Shown here piece by piece: positions 26,163-33,534 of a stretch of 64,000 nt of DNA. Origin of the DNA: Bradyrhizobium sp. Leo170 (GTDB taxonomy: Bacteria > Pseudomonadota > Alphaproteobacteria > Rhizobiales > Xanthobacteraceae); assembly GCF_004296405.1 (NCBI RefSeq), contig NZ_PSRR01000005.1:1-64000 (forward strand), written 5' to 3'. Below the pieces are notes generated by a model. That model searched no databases and was not told the origin of the DNA. It worked only from the letters and a program-made list of their open reading frames with translations. The stretch's first letter is position 1. Every line of letters starts with the position of its first letter. The translations under genes and the position numbers were made by a program.

Positions 26163-27926
26163 TCACACCAGGACGTCTTCGTCCTCGTAGGCAGATCCTG
26201 CCGGTTCGGGGTTCATCGACATCAGCGAGACGGCATCGAACACAGCCATGAGCGGGTCGATCTTTGCGGATCCGCTGGCCGCCTTGGTGATCAGCGTCGC
26301 GTTGCCGTTCCGTTCCGCCTTGGCGTTGCCGACAGCCCAGGTCATCAGCGCCGATCCTTCGTGGACGAGATCGCCGGCAGCGACTCGGCGCTCGGTATCC
26401 TTGATGGCACCGTTCAACTTCCAGCCCTGCGGGATGCCGACGATGCGCTCCTTGTCGAGCCCGCGGGCTTCGCTGGTGAGCTCGTCGACGATGGATCCGA
26501 TGCCGGCGGCGTCCACGGCGATCGCGGCCCCCTCGGCCAGCTTCCCGGCCTCCTCGGCCAGCTTCCCGGCCTCCTCGATCGTCATCACGATGTCCGCGAC
26601 GGCCGTGACATCATCACCCGGCCGATCGACGATCTTGAGGGTCTGTTCCTTCTCAAAATCCTTGAGCTCGGCCGCGATCTGCTTGCGCCGCTCGAGAACG
26701 ATGGTGTGAGCCCACGCACGGCTCCACAGCAGCCACTTCCTCTTGGCGATGTCTTCGGAACCGCCAGCGGCCTTCTTCACGCGCCCCAAGACGGCTAGGC
26801 CGAGAAGGTCGTCGAGGCCTCCGCCGTCGATACCGACGACAACGACCTCGGAACGAGCCAACAGATCCTCGAGCGACGTGACCCGCTCTTTCGACTTGTC
26901 CCAGAAATCAGCGCCAGCCCAGCGATCCACTCGCAATTTGGAGCCGATCGGGACGTTGAGGTGCTTTGCGAGGAAGACGTTGAGCCCGGCCCGGTCACCA
27001 CGCTGCGCTTCGGCCAGCTTGTCGACCAGCCATTCGGTGAAGACCGATTTTTCCAGGTTCGGGTTGGTGATGTAGAAGTTGGCCGGGTCGAGATAGGCCT
27101 CGGCCTCGACCATGTCGTCCGGGAATTCGTACAGGACGCCGAAACTCTTCGGATCCGTAACCCTACCGTCTCGGATGTCGCGGAAATATTCGAGTTTGGC
27201 CAGGAAGACGCCGGCCGGCGGCTCGTCGGAATGCGTCGACAGGTAGATGACGAAGCCTTCCAGCTTCGAGACCAATCCGCCCGTCGCCTCGCGCAGCATG
27301 GCGTCGGCGTTGGCGCGCTTGCCGAAGATCCAGAGCTCGTCGACCAGGACGAACGCGGCCTTCTTGCCCGAAACCGTGTCCGTATCGGCCGCGACCACCT
27401 TCAGCACCGCATTAGTCACCCGATGCGTGATCTGGCGGAAGTTGTCCTGGATGTGCAGCAGGTCGCTCAGTTCTTCGTCATGCCGGACCATATCGGCAGC
27501 CGGCTTGAACGCGTTGTTGGCGACTTCCAGCGTCGGCGCCAGGATCAGGAGTTCAGCCGAATGCCTCCAATTCCTGATCAGCGCCGTGAGCATGATCGCC
27601 GCGGCGACCGTCGATTTGCCGTTCTTCTTGCTGATCAGCAGGAAGAACTCCCGGATCAACCGCTTCGCCTGCTTGTGGTCGTACGCGCCGAAGATGGCGA
27701 GCACGAAGTCGAAGACCCACTGTTCGCCAGCCTCGCCAAACGTCGGCGGCCGCATCCCATCGATCTCCGGATCGAAGATCGGTGTCGCGTCGACGATCTT
27801 CAGCGACTTGAAGACCTCAAGAGCGGCATAAGCCTCGTCCGGGAACAGCGGCTCGAACGGGACCAGGCTCTCGCCGGCGATAATCCTCCGCTGCCAATCG
27901 ATGCACGCCGTCGACCAGTGCTTCAT
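26163..27926 (-). CDS. Terminase large subunit (HK97-type)
   Basis: A 587-residue packaging motor. The ATPase has Walker A-like ISKKNGKST at residues 98-106, an adenine-motif region LLILAPTLEVANNAF, Walker B AAFVLVDELW and coupling motif YLSTHSDEPP. The nuclease domain shows the acidic residues VVVGIDGGGLDDLLG, then AIAVDAAGIGSIVDEL. In the nuclease region a 21-bp direct duplication (26531-26551 and 26552-26572) encodes two copies of a seven-residue EEAGKLA unit. It cuts concatemers and drives DNA into the prohead, with the small subunit upstream. Confidence 0.93.
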   Translation of the reverse strand: MKHWSTACIDWQRRIIAGESLVPFEPLFPDEAYAALEVFKSLKIVDATPIFDPEIDGMRPPTFGEAGEQWVFDFVLAIFGAYDHKQAKRLIREFFLLISKKNGKSTVAAAIMLTALIRNWRHSAELLILAPTLEVANNAFKPAADMVRHDEELSDLLHIQDNFRQITHRVTNAVLKVVAADTDTVSGKKAAFVLVDELWIFGKRANADAMLREATGGLVSKLEGFVIYLSTHSDEPPAGVFLAKLEYFRDIRDGRVTDPKSFGVLYEFPDDMVEAEAYLDPANFYITNPNLEKSVFTEWLVDKLAEAQRGDRAGLNVFLAKHLNVPIGSKLRVDRWAGADFWDKSKERVTSLEDLLARSEVVVVGIDGGGLDDLLGLAVLGRVKKAAGGSEDIAKRKWLLWSRAWAHTIVLERRKQIAAELKDFEKEQTLKIVDRPGDDVTAVADIVMTIEEAGKLAEEAGKLAEGAAIAVDAAGIGSIVDELTSEARGLDKERIVGIPQGWKLNGAIKDTERRVAAGDLVHEGSALMTWAVGNAKAERNGNATLITKAASGSAKIDPLMAVFDAVSLMSMNPEPAGSAYEDEDVLV

Positions 27927-27928
27927 GA

Positions 27929-28426
27929 TCAGCCGGCGTCGTTGTTGACCACCAGCTTAGGCGGCTCAGGCGGTGCGAACTTCCCGACCACAGCCTGCGC
28001 GGCCTGCTTCCGCTGTTCCTTCTTGCCCAGTTTCTCCGGCGCCGGCTCCTTGGCCTCGGGTGCGGCCTTGGCACCGCGAGCATTGACCGCGGCCGCGGCA
28101 CCGGAAGCCCGGCCCATGTCGTCGAGCCGCTTGATCGCCGAGGTGTTCTTCGCCTTGGCCGCCTCGAACAGCAGGTTGATCACCTCTCGGCGCCGGTTCG
28201 CGTAACCGCTTGCGAGCTCTTCGGGGCAATGCTTGCGCATCGTGTCGACATCAACGCCCAGGGATCTCGCGATCGTCGCGTCGGACTCGCCGCAGAACTT
28301 CATCCGCTCGATCGTCGTCCGCTCATCGACCGATGGCTTCCATGCGGGACGGCCGCCAACCTTTTTCAGCGCCGGCTTCTTTCGCGAGCGAGCACGCTTT
28401 TTCCCGTCAGTCGTTTTTTCGGTCAT
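27929..28426 (-). CDS. Terminase small subunit-like protein
   Basis: A 165-residue basic protein immediately upstream of the large terminase. The N terminus is Lys/Arg-rich (KKRARSRKKPALKK); an HTH follows, ERMKFCGESDATIARSLGVD then VDTMRKHCPEEL, which is the DNA-recognition pattern of small terminases. The C-terminal third is Ala/Pro/Lys-rich. ATG 28426 has an upstream GGAAAT; longer in-frame starts would read through non-conserved sequence. Confidence 0.75.
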   Translation of the reverse strand: MTEKTTDGKKRARSRKKPALKKVGGRPAWKPSVDERTTIERMKFCGESDATIARSLGVDVDTMRKHCPEELASGYANRRREVINLLFEAAKAKNTSAIKRLDDMGRASGAAAAVNARGAKAAPEAKEPAPEKLGKKEQRKQAAQAVVGKFAPPEPPKLVVNNDAG

Positions 28427-28897
28427 TTTGCGATTTCCGGAGAAATTTTCGGTCGCCCCAAAAAAATTGTGCGGATGCGACCCCAAGCGGTCCCAGGTCC
28501 TGTCGGCTTTCGGGAATTCAAGCCCCCCTGCCCCCCTCCCCGAGGTCTGACGGTAGGGGGTGGGCTGGCGTGCTGGCTGGCTTGGCCATGGCGTTGCGGG
28601 TTGGCTTGCCCGACCATGTCCGGCGGCGCCGCCCTGCCGCAACTTGCTGGCGTTGCCTTGCTGGCTTGTGTGCTAGGTGGTGACCGGTTGACGTGGCGGA
28701 CTACTCGCCATCTTCCGGGTACAGGGCCGCATGGTGCGGAGCGCTATCGCTTGGCAGGCAATCCCATATGTCGGCGCTGCAGCGCTCAACCCGGATGACA
28801 GGCAGGATAACCACGGTTGCCGGTTCGGTGCTGGCTGGCGCCGCGCGCGCCTCGCCACTAGCTCGAGGGCCCAACGCGACGACGTCGCCCATGTGCG

Positions 28898-29164
28898 CTA
28901 CCGCTCCGCCTTGCCACGGGCAAAGGCGACCATGGCTGCAACGGTGCCGAGTGCGACGACTTGGCCACGCCGGGCACGGCGCCAGCGCTTCGCTACTCGC
29001 CATGTCCCGATGGCTTGGCTTGGCGCAGGGTCGCCAGTCAGCAGCGTGGCGGATTCCTCAATCTCGATTATCGGCCGGCCGAACCAACCGCACCGCAAGC
29101 GCGCGTTGCCGGTTGGGCGCCACGTTCCTGTGATTGGTGCCGCTGCATTGGGCGGGTTGGCCAT
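28898..29164 (-). CDS. Possible small phage protein upstream of terminase
   Basis: An 88-codon frame starting MANPPNAAAPITGTWRPTGN. The core (RLRCGWFGRPIIEIEES) has the feel of a short phage protein with a TWRP...GWFGRxIxxxEE pattern. The ribosome-binding site is weak. The rest of the 28427-29396 interval is GC-rich with many imperfect TTGGC/TTGCC-type short repeats and no other supportable gene. Both phage transcription blocks diverge here, so promoters are expected, but I do not see clear ones apart from that at 29775. Confidence 0.4.
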   Translation of the reverse strand: MANPPNAAAPITGTWRPTGNARLRCGWFGRPIIEIEESATLLTGDPAPSQAIGTWRVAKRWRRARRGQVVALGTVAAMVAFARGKAER

Positions 29165-29396
29165 GGTGCACCGTTGACATGCGAAACCCGCCGAGACCTT
29201 TCGGCCTGGCGGGTTGCCCGTGGTGACAATCCTTCACTGTTCCCGCTCTGAATCGGAAAACGAGTCGGCTGTCAAATCGATGGCGCGGCGCTCGTCCGTT
29301 GATAGTCGCGCTCCGCCGGCTTGCCGCGACTCAAATCTGTGATAGGTCCGCCTAGTGCGGGCTAGCCCGGAAACGTCACAGCGGAGTGAGAACGGC

Positions 29397-29717
29397 ATGG
29401 CGAAGAAAAGCGCGACAAAACCGGCTGACGTCCGGGCGCCACAGAAACGCGATTTTGCAACTGGCGATGCCTCACAGCGAATCAACGGGGCTGAATTCGT
29501 CGCGTGGCAGGAACGGCTGGGCCTTTCCAACAATGCGGCGGCGCGCGCCATCTTCGCGTCACCCAACTCGATCGCGACCTACCGCACCCTGGGCGCCGGC
29601 CCTGACGTTGCGCTGCGCTGCAGGGCCGTGGAGCTCGGCATCTCCACCGGCGACAGCTGGCAATTCATTGAACGGGCTGCGAAATTGCTGGCGCAGTACC
29701 GTGCGCTGCATCCCTGA
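29397..29717 (+). CDS. HTH-domain protein (XRE-like), possible early regulator
   Basis: A 106-residue protein starting MAKKSATKPADVRAPQKRDF. An HTH-like segment lies near residues 32-75 (FVAWQERLGLSNNAAARAIF, then PNSIATYRTLGAGPDVALRC), close to the 'Wrer.GlTq..aA..lg.s..ti..w' pattern of XRE regulators. A GGAG site at 29382-29385 supports ATG 29397. It opens the plus-strand early accessory module, divergent from terminase, and could bind the repeats downstream, though nothing shows this directly. Confidence 0.65.
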   Translation: MAKKSATKPADVRAPQKRDFATGDASQRINGAEFVAWQERLGLSNNAAARAIFASPNSIATYRTLGAGPDVALRCRAVELGISTGDSWQFIERAAKLLAQYRALHP

Positions 29718-29774
29718 TTTGTGACGCTGCATCGACTTTTTTCGGACAATCGTCACTTTTTTGCGTTTTGCCTA

Positions 29775-29802
29775 TTGACGCGGCCGGCCGTTGCTGTATG
29801 GT
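29775..29802 (+). promoter_or_regulatory. Sigma70-type promoter of the early accessory module
   Basis: TTGACG at 29775-29780, a 16-base spacer and TATGGT at 29797-29802. The first 17-bp start-associated repeat begins 13 bases after the -10, so it would lie at or just after the transcription start. Confidence 0.6.
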
Positions 29803-29815
29803 GTCCTCACTGGAC

Positions 29816-29832
29816 GCGCAATTGTGCGCAAC
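29816..29832 (+). repeat. Start-associated repeat, copy 1
   Basis: GCGCAATTGTGCGCAAC, directly followed by CGAAAAGG (ribosome-binding site) and the 61-residue gene. Confidence 0.9.
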
Positions 29833-29844
29833 CGAAAAGGGAAA

Positions 29845-30030
29845 ATGACCATGGCCGTCATCAAGACCAAAGACCTTCCGCCCTGCCCCGACTTCACCCA
29901 AGGACTCGGCACCGTCGGTTATCTCGAAATGCTCTGCCGCAACATCGAGGAGGAACAGAAGGTTAAGCCGGCCGCTCCGCAGCCCGCGCAGCCGGAAGCC
30001 AACCCGCTCTGGATTTTCGGAATCAAGTGA
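29845..30030 (+). CDS. Small phage protein, first gene behind the repeat leader
   Basis: A 61-residue protein starting MTMAVIKTKDLPPCPDF. A second in-frame ATG at 29851 gives better spacing from AAAAGGG and could be the true start. No family recognised. The C terminus is Pro/Ala/Gln-rich (KPAAPQPAQPEANPLWIFGIK, ending the protein). It is followed by a perfect hairpin. Confidence 0.6.
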   Translation: MTMAVIKTKDLPPCPDFTQGLGTVGYLEMLCRNIEEEQKVKPAAPQPAQPEANPLWIFGIK

Positions 30031-30038
30031 GGACTACC

Positions 30039-30061
30039 GGCGCGGCCGACATGGCCGCGCC
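30039..30061 (+). other. Intergenic hairpin H1 of the repeated leader cassette
   Basis: Arms GGCGCGGCC and GGCCGCGCC (9 bp, perfect) around loop GACAT. No U-run follows. Confidence 0.75.
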
Positions 30062-30097
30062 TCCCTGCCAACCCGGCAACTCGATAGGACAACCAAC

Positions 30098-30184
30098 ATG
30101 CTCGGCAACGTCTTGGGCGCAATCCTCGCCCTATCCCTGACCGTCGGACCAGTTGTCGCCATCCTGCTGCGCATTCCAGTCTAA
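30098..30184 (+). CDS. 28-residue single-span membrane peptide
   Basis: The frame encodes MLGNVLGAILALSLTVGPVV and AILLRIPV, almost entirely one hydrophobic helix. A GATAGGAC site lies about 9 bases before the ATG. It is placed between hairpins H1 and H2. Size and hydrophobicity recall toxin- or holin-like micro-peptides, but nothing in the sequence proves this. Confidence 0.5.
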   Translation: MLGNVLGAILALSLTVGPVVAILLRIPV

Positions 30185-30193
30185 GCACAGTCC

Positions 30194-30212
30194 GCGCCGA
30201 TAGAGTCGGCGC
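30194..30212 (+). other. Intergenic hairpin H2
   Basis: Arms GCGCCGA and TCGGCGC around loop TAGAG, directly upstream of repeat copy 2. Confidence 0.65.
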
Positions 30213-30222
30213 CGCTACTCCC

Positions 30223-30239
30223 GCGCGATTGTGCGCAAC
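30223..30239 (+). repeat. Start-associated repeat, copy 2
   Basis: GCGCGATTGTGCGCAAC, followed by TGAAAAGG and the 23-residue gene. Confidence 0.9.
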
Positions 30240-30253
30240 TGAAAAGGCAGACC

Positions 30254-30325
30254 ATGAAAGACTTTTTGCTTTTCCTCGCCTTCGCCAGCGTCGGCACGTT
30301 TGTAATCGTCGCGTGCTGTCTCTGA
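30254..30325 (+). CDS. 23-residue single-span membrane peptide
   Basis: The frame encodes MKDFLLFLAFASVGTFVIVA followed by CCL. AAAAGG lies six bases before the ATG and repeat copy 2 just upstream. The conserved leader argues that this very short frame is translated. One transmembrane helix fills the whole peptide; a pair of cysteines ends it. Confidence 0.55.
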   Translation: MKDFLLFLAFASVGTFVIVACCL

Positions 30326-30337
30326 CGATTTGCAGCC

Positions 30338-30360
30338 TATGCCGTGCGCGCCACGGCATA
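30338..30360 (+). other. Intergenic hairpin H3
   Basis: Arms TATGCCGTG and CACGGCATA (9 bp, perfect) around CGCGC. Flanks TGCAGCC upstream and ACCGGCAA..CGCCGAA downstream are shared with H4. Confidence 0.75.
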
Positions 30361-30380
30361 ACCGGCAAATCGCCGAACCC

Positions 30381-30397
30381 GCGCAACAGTGCGCAAA
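30381..30397 (+). repeat. Start-associated repeat, copy 3
   Basis: GCGCAACAGTGCGCAAA, followed by AAAAGG and the DUF932 gene. Confidence 0.85.
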
Positions 30398-30416
30398 CAA
30401 AAAGGAAGTATCTGCA

Positions 30417-31295
30417 ATGACCGTCTACACCTCAACCGCCCGTTTCGATGGCTCCGCCCGCGCCCTGTCTGAGGATGAATTGCGCAAGCTGGCGCCGTCT
30501 GTTTTCGCGGTCGACGCGCACCATTCGCGTTCTGATCGTTTCCAGCCTATTCCGACTTTCGACGTGCTGCGCGCATTGATGAAAGAGGGTTTCCAGCCCG
30601 TCGGCGCAAAGCAGAGTGTTGCCCGGATCGATGATCGCCGCGACTTCACAAAGCACCTCATCCGCTTGCGCCGTCTCGACAACGCCGCGACGTATTCGGT
30701 TGGCGATACCGTCTGTGAAATCCTCCTCAAAAACGCCAATGACGGAACGTCCGCCTATGACTTGATCGCAGGCCTTTTCCGTGTTCGTTGCCTTAACAGC
30801 CTCGTCGCGCAAGTCGGCACCGTCGACTCCGTCAAAGTCCGGCATACCGGCACCGCCCAGGATGTAGCGCACAAGGTGATTGATGGAACCTACCGTGTTC
30901 TCGGCGAGGCACAGAAGGCACTCGCGGCGCCACAGGACTGGGCGCGCCTGGCTCTCGACCGCGACGAAAAGCAGGCACTCGCGGAAGCCGCGCACGTTCT
31001 GCGCTTTGGTGACGCGGAAGGCGAAACCAATACGCCGATCCAGCCGGAACAACTGCTCCGCCCGCGTCGGCGGGATGACGTGTCGCCGGACCTTTGGACC
31101 ACGTTCAACGTGGTGCAGGAAAACGTCATTCGTGGCGGACTTACGGCGCGCGGCCGTGATGCCAACAATCGCCCGCGCCGCGTCACGACTCGCGCCGTCA
31201 ACGGTATCGACCAAGACGTGAAACTAAACCGCGCGCTTTTCACCCTCGCGGCCAAGATGGCCGAATTGAAGGGCGCCGCACCGCTCGCCGCCTAA
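30417..31295 (+). CDS. DUF932-family phage/plasmid protein
   Basis: A 292-residue protein with the DUF932 pattern: FAVDAHHSRSDRFQPIPTFD near residues 30-49, LRALMKEGFQPVGAKQSVAR near 51-70, RDFTKHLIRLRR, and GLFRVRCLNSLVAQVGT near 125-141 (family: '..fRV.C.NgL'). The biochemical role of DUF932 is unknown; it is common in phages and plasmids in early or accessory regions. ATG 30417 follows AAAAAGGAAG and repeat copy 3. A C-terminal segment (NVVQENVIRGGLTARGRDAN, RRVTTRAVNGI) is also typical of the family. Confidence 0.88.
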   Translation: MTVYTSTARFDGSARALSEDELRKLAPSVFAVDAHHSRSDRFQPIPTFDVLRALMKEGFQPVGAKQSVARIDDRRDFTKHLIRLRRLDNAATYSVGDTVCEILLKNANDGTSAYDLIAGLFRVRCLNSLVAQVGTVDSVKVRHTGTAQDVAHKVIDGTYRVLGEAQKALAAPQDWARLALDRDEKQALAEAAHVLRFGDAEGETNTPIQPEQLLRPRRRDDVSPDLWTTFNVVQENVIRGGLTARGRDANNRPRRVTTRAVNGIDQDVKLNRALFTLAAKMAELKGAAPLAA

Positions 31296-31308
31296 GCGAT
31301 TGCAGCCC

Positions 31309-31331
31309 ATGCCCGGGCTTGTCCCGGGCAT
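31309..31331 (+). other. Intergenic hairpin H4
   Basis: Arms ATGCCCGGG and CCCGGGCAT around CTTGT. Compared with H3 the stem bases differ on both sides while pairing is kept. Confidence 0.75.
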
Positions 31332-31351
31332 GACCGGCAACCGCCGAAACT

Positions 31352-31368
31352 GCGCAATTGTGCGCAAC
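31352..31368 (+). repeat. Start-associated repeat, copy 4
   Basis: GCGCAATTGTGCGCAAC, identical to copy 1, followed by AAAAGGAAA and a 34-residue gene. Confidence 0.9.
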
Positions 31369-31388
31369 CATCAAAAGGAAACCGAGCT

Positions 31389-31493
31389 ATGAAGTATCCT
31401 CGCCACGATTCCGACCGCAAGCCGATTGACAAGCGGACTCGCCGCGCCGCGGTCCGCTTCGGAAAACGCGCCTTTCTGAATTCGTGCATCTGA
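31389..31493 (+). CDS. 34-residue basic peptide
   Basis: The frame encodes MKYPRHDSDRKPIDKRTRRA, AVRFGKRAFLNSCI. Nearly a third of the residues are Arg or Lys, so it may bind nucleic acid. The evidence for translation is the conserved leader (repeat copy 4 plus AAAAGG). No family recognised. Confidence 0.5.
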   Translation: MKYPRHDSDRKPIDKRTRRAAVRFGKRAFLNSCI

Positions 31494-31503
31494 AACGTCC
31501 ACC

Positions 31504-31731
31504 ATGCTTGATCTTTCCCATATCCTTCTCGGTGAGACTGCAATCCTCCGCTTTCCCACCAAACGCCAAGCCACTGCATTGGCTAGAGCACGCGGCTGGA
31601 ATGCTCATGATGTCATGCAGGCCTTCAACCGGTTCAGCGTGTTTTGGGTTGTGGGGGAACGCCTGAACGATCGCATTCGGCTTGCGGCAAGGGAAGGAAC
31701 CGAAACTGTCTCTTATGGAAAGTCAAGCTAG
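31504..31731 (+). CDS. Small phage protein, 75 residues
   Basis: The protein starts MLDLSHILLGETAILRFPTK. The middle (ARARGWNAHDVMQAFNRFSVFWVVG) looks helical then beta. It starts 10 bases after the basic peptide and lacks its own leader repeat, so it is likely translated from the same mRNA. Unknown family. Confidence 0.5.
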   Translation: MLDLSHILLGETAILRFPTKRQATALARARGWNAHDVMQAFNRFSVFWVVGERLNDRIRLAAREGTETVSYGKSS

Positions 31732-31747
31732 CTAGGACGTTGCGACA

Positions 31748-31768
31748 CTGCCCGGCATGACCGGGCAG
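31748..31768 (+). other. Intergenic hairpin H5
   Basis: Arms CTGCCCGG and CCGGGCAG around CATGA, upstream of repeat copy 5. Confidence 0.7.
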
Positions 31769-31791
31769 CACGGAACGCCCAGCGTACCAAT

Positions 31792-31808
31792 GCGCGATTG
31801 TGCGCAAT
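31792..31808 (+). repeat. Start-associated repeat, copy 5
   Basis: GCGCGATTGTGCGCAAT, followed by AAAAGGAAG and the 325-residue gene. Confidence 0.9.
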
Positions 31809-31829
31809 TCAGAAAAGGAAGCTTAGACC

Positions 31830-32807
31830 ATGCAACAGATTGATTTGATCGCAGCGAAGGCGGCCAAGGCAACCGAGCGGCGCACATTGGCAATTCTCGC
31901 CTATGATAACGCGTGCGCCGAACCCGACAGTGCAAACTGGCGCGCGGTCGCTGATTTGCTCCGCCTCGCCTTGCCCAACGCAAAAGCAGGATCCGCCGCG
32001 CCCAAGATCCTGGAACCGGAAACGGATCCACGCTTTGCGCAATGGGCGGACTACGTCATTCCGCAGAGCGTCAGCGCGAAGCGTCTCGGCAAGTCGCCTG
32101 TTATCGTGGTGACGTTCGCCGATGGTGAGACGGTACGGGCACCCGCGGTTTCCCTGCCCGGCAAGCCGGTCAATATCGGGCGCGGCTTGCGCGTCGCCAT
32201 CGCGTTCTATCAGTGCCGTATCGCGACGCGGTGCGGCGGCAACTCCGATTATTCGGCATGCATCACGGTGCCGGAATTTGTCACCGTTACATGCGAAACG
32301 ACAGAAACCGAATACGACGCTGCGCAGTGCAACGCCAAGTCGGCGAAGTGGCGTCGCGGGACTTTCGACGCCAGCGCAGCCATTGCGGAGTCGGCCAGCT
32401 ACCCCGACGAAACAGAGGACGGCGCTTTGACGCGCGCTGATTTCGTCAAGGCGTCGTACCGGCTGGCCGTGTCGCGGCTGCGCCTTGCAGAATTGCCGGA
32501 AGGCGCCGACGCTCGCCCGCTTCAATACCAGATTGAAGAATGCGAGTTGCGCTTGGCCGGCTGGACTCCGCTGCAGATCAGGGCGAGGTGGCGGGCGCGC
32601 GAAGATGCCGAGCGGGAAGCGGAGCGCCTGGCCGCAGAGGCGGCGCACGATGCCGAGCACGCGGACCATGCCTCTCCCCCGGTTGTAACTTCATTCAAGG
32701 TGAACCAAGCATTTCTCTCGACATCGAGGCTTACCCTTGTCGCCAGCAATGCCCAGGTTGCGCCCTCGCCCCGTTCCAACTGCATCCTGCGGATTGCGGC
32801 GGCATGA
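31830..32807 (+). CDS. Hypothetical phage protein, 325 residues
   Basis: The protein starts MQQIDLIAAKAAKATERRTL. A beta-rich central region (SPVIVVTFADGETVRAPAVSL, cut short here) includes GRGLRVAIAFYQCRIATRCG, then ACITVPEFVTVTC. The C-terminal third is helical and highly charged (RARWRAREDAEREAERLAAE). No known domain recognised. It ends with an ATGA overlap to a 35-residue zinc-finger peptide gene. Confidence 0.65.
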   Translation: MQQIDLIAAKAAKATERRTLAILAYDNACAEPDSANWRAVADLLRLALPNAKAGSAAPKILEPETDPRFAQWADYVIPQSVSAKRLGKSPVIVVTFADGETVRAPAVSLPGKPVNIGRGLRVAIAFYQCRIATRCGGNSDYSACITVPEFVTVTCETTETEYDAAQCNAKSAKWRRGTFDASAAIAESASYPDETEDGALTRADFVKASYRLAVSRLRLAELPEGADARPLQYQIEECELRLAGWTPLQIRARWRAREDAEREAERLAAEAAHDAEHADHASPPVVTSFKVNQAFLSTSRLTLVASNAQVAPSPRSNCILRIAAA

Positions 32808-32911
32808 CGCGCAAACCCAAATCCCGCAAGTCCCGCTGCCCGTACTGCCGTCAGTTGCGGCCGTTCTATTTGATCGCCCGCCATATCGAACAATGCGAGG
32901 CTCTACGCTAG
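32804..32911 (+). CDS. 35-residue mini zinc-finger peptide
   Basis: The frame encodes MTRKPKSRKSRCPYCRQLRP then FYLIARHIEQCEALR. The Cys-x2-Cys followed after 12 residues by His-x4-Cys is a C2HC-type finger, preceded by a basic N terminus. The ATG shares four bases (ATGA) with the stop of the upstream gene, which supports coupled translation. Confidence 0.6.
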   Translation: MTRKPKSRKSRCPYCRQLRPFYLIARHIEQCEALR

Positions 32912-32915
32912 AGCC
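32899..32915 (+). other. Intergenic hairpin H6
   Basis: Arms GGCTCTA and TAGAGCC around CGC, overlapping the end of the mini zinc-finger gene. Confidence 0.6.
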
Positions 32916-32916
32916 T

Positions 32917-32934
32917 CCGCTACGGTTGATTTTG
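32917..32934 (+). repeat. CGGCTACG-type dispersed repeat, copy a
   Basis: CCGCTACGGTTGATTTTG, between hairpin H6 and start-associated repeat copy 6. Confidence 0.75.
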
Positions 32935-32938
32935 TCGC

Positions 32939-32955
32939 GCGCGATCGCGCGTAAC
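32939..32955 (+). repeat. Start-associated repeat, copy 6 (diverged)
   Basis: GCGCGATCGCGCGTAAC. Palindromic symmetry is kept although four positions differ; GGAAAGGAA follows. Confidence 0.75.
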
Positions 32956-32974
32956 CGGAAAGGAACCTCAACAA

Positions 32975-33505
32975 GTGCCGACTCCATACACAGAAGATGC
33001 CTATTCCTATCGTGTCGATTTCGCCTCTCGCGTCATCGCCACCGGCCGCAACGCAACGCGGTCATTCGATACCTGCTTTGAAATGCACGACGGAAACGCC
33101 GTTGCGGTGGCGCTCTACCGCCGCTCGCGGCGCAATCCGAAACTGCGCGGCAACCTGTTTCGATATCTCGGAAGGGATAACTTGGTTGCGCTGGCGTATC
33201 GCGAGCGCCGCCGGCCAACCCGCGCGCTTGCGGAATGGGCGGCTCAACTCCGCGCCGCCGGCCGCGCGGATTTTGATAAGATGATGGCCGCTGTTGAAGC
33301 CGAGAGAGCGGCGAAACGCGAACGCGCTATCGCCGCGGGGTATTCCCTGCACGAAATTGAACCGTATTGGTTCGTTTTCAAGCGGCCGGATGGCAGTCTG
33401 GGCGATCACAAGCGACACGTCGAATCCGATGTTTACTATGATGCCTGCAGCGACCTTGAGCGCCTCGCCGTGCCCGAGCGGGCCCAATCCAGCACCGTGG
33501 CCTGA
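32975..33505 (+). CDS. Hypothetical phage protein, 176 residues, GTG start
   Basis: The protein starts at GTG 32975 (MPTPYTEDAYSYRVDFASRV), the first usable start after AAAGGAAC. It is rich in Arg and Ala. A helical region near residues 75-125 (RERRRPTRALAEWAAQLRAA) precedes an aromatic segment (HEIEPYWFVFKRPDGSLGDH). No family recognised. It lies in the repeat-leader module. Confidence 0.6.
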   Translation: MPTPYTEDAYSYRVDFASRVIATGRNATRSFDTCFEMHDGNAVAVALYRRSRRNPKLRGNLFRYLGRDNLVALAYRERRRPTRALAEWAAQLRAAGRADFDKMMAAVEAERAAKRERAIAAGYSLHEIEPYWFVFKRPDGSLGDHKRHVESDVYYDACSDLERLAVPERAQSSTVA

Positions 33506-33509
33506 GAGC

Positions 33510-33525
33510 CGGCTACGTCTGATTT
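33510..33525 (+). repeat. CGGCTACG-type dispersed repeat, copy b
   Basis: CGGCTACGTCTGATTT, just after the stop of the 176-residue gene. Confidence 0.75.
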
Positions 33526-33534
33526 GCCGTTGAT

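Noticed and set aside
28693-29133. Plus-strand frames between terminase and the HTH gene
   Set aside because: Composition is low-information Arg/Ala/Ser, with no ribosome-binding site or recognisable domain; likely shadows.
28560-29200. TTGGC/TTGCC-rich interval as a replication origin or VNTR
   Set aside because: The short repeats are irregular in spacing and orientation; no iteron period or AT-rich region was found.
29816-29832. Repeat as a lac-type operator because it contains AATTGTG
   Set aside because: Symmetry centre and flanks differ from lac operators and no LacI-type gene is present.
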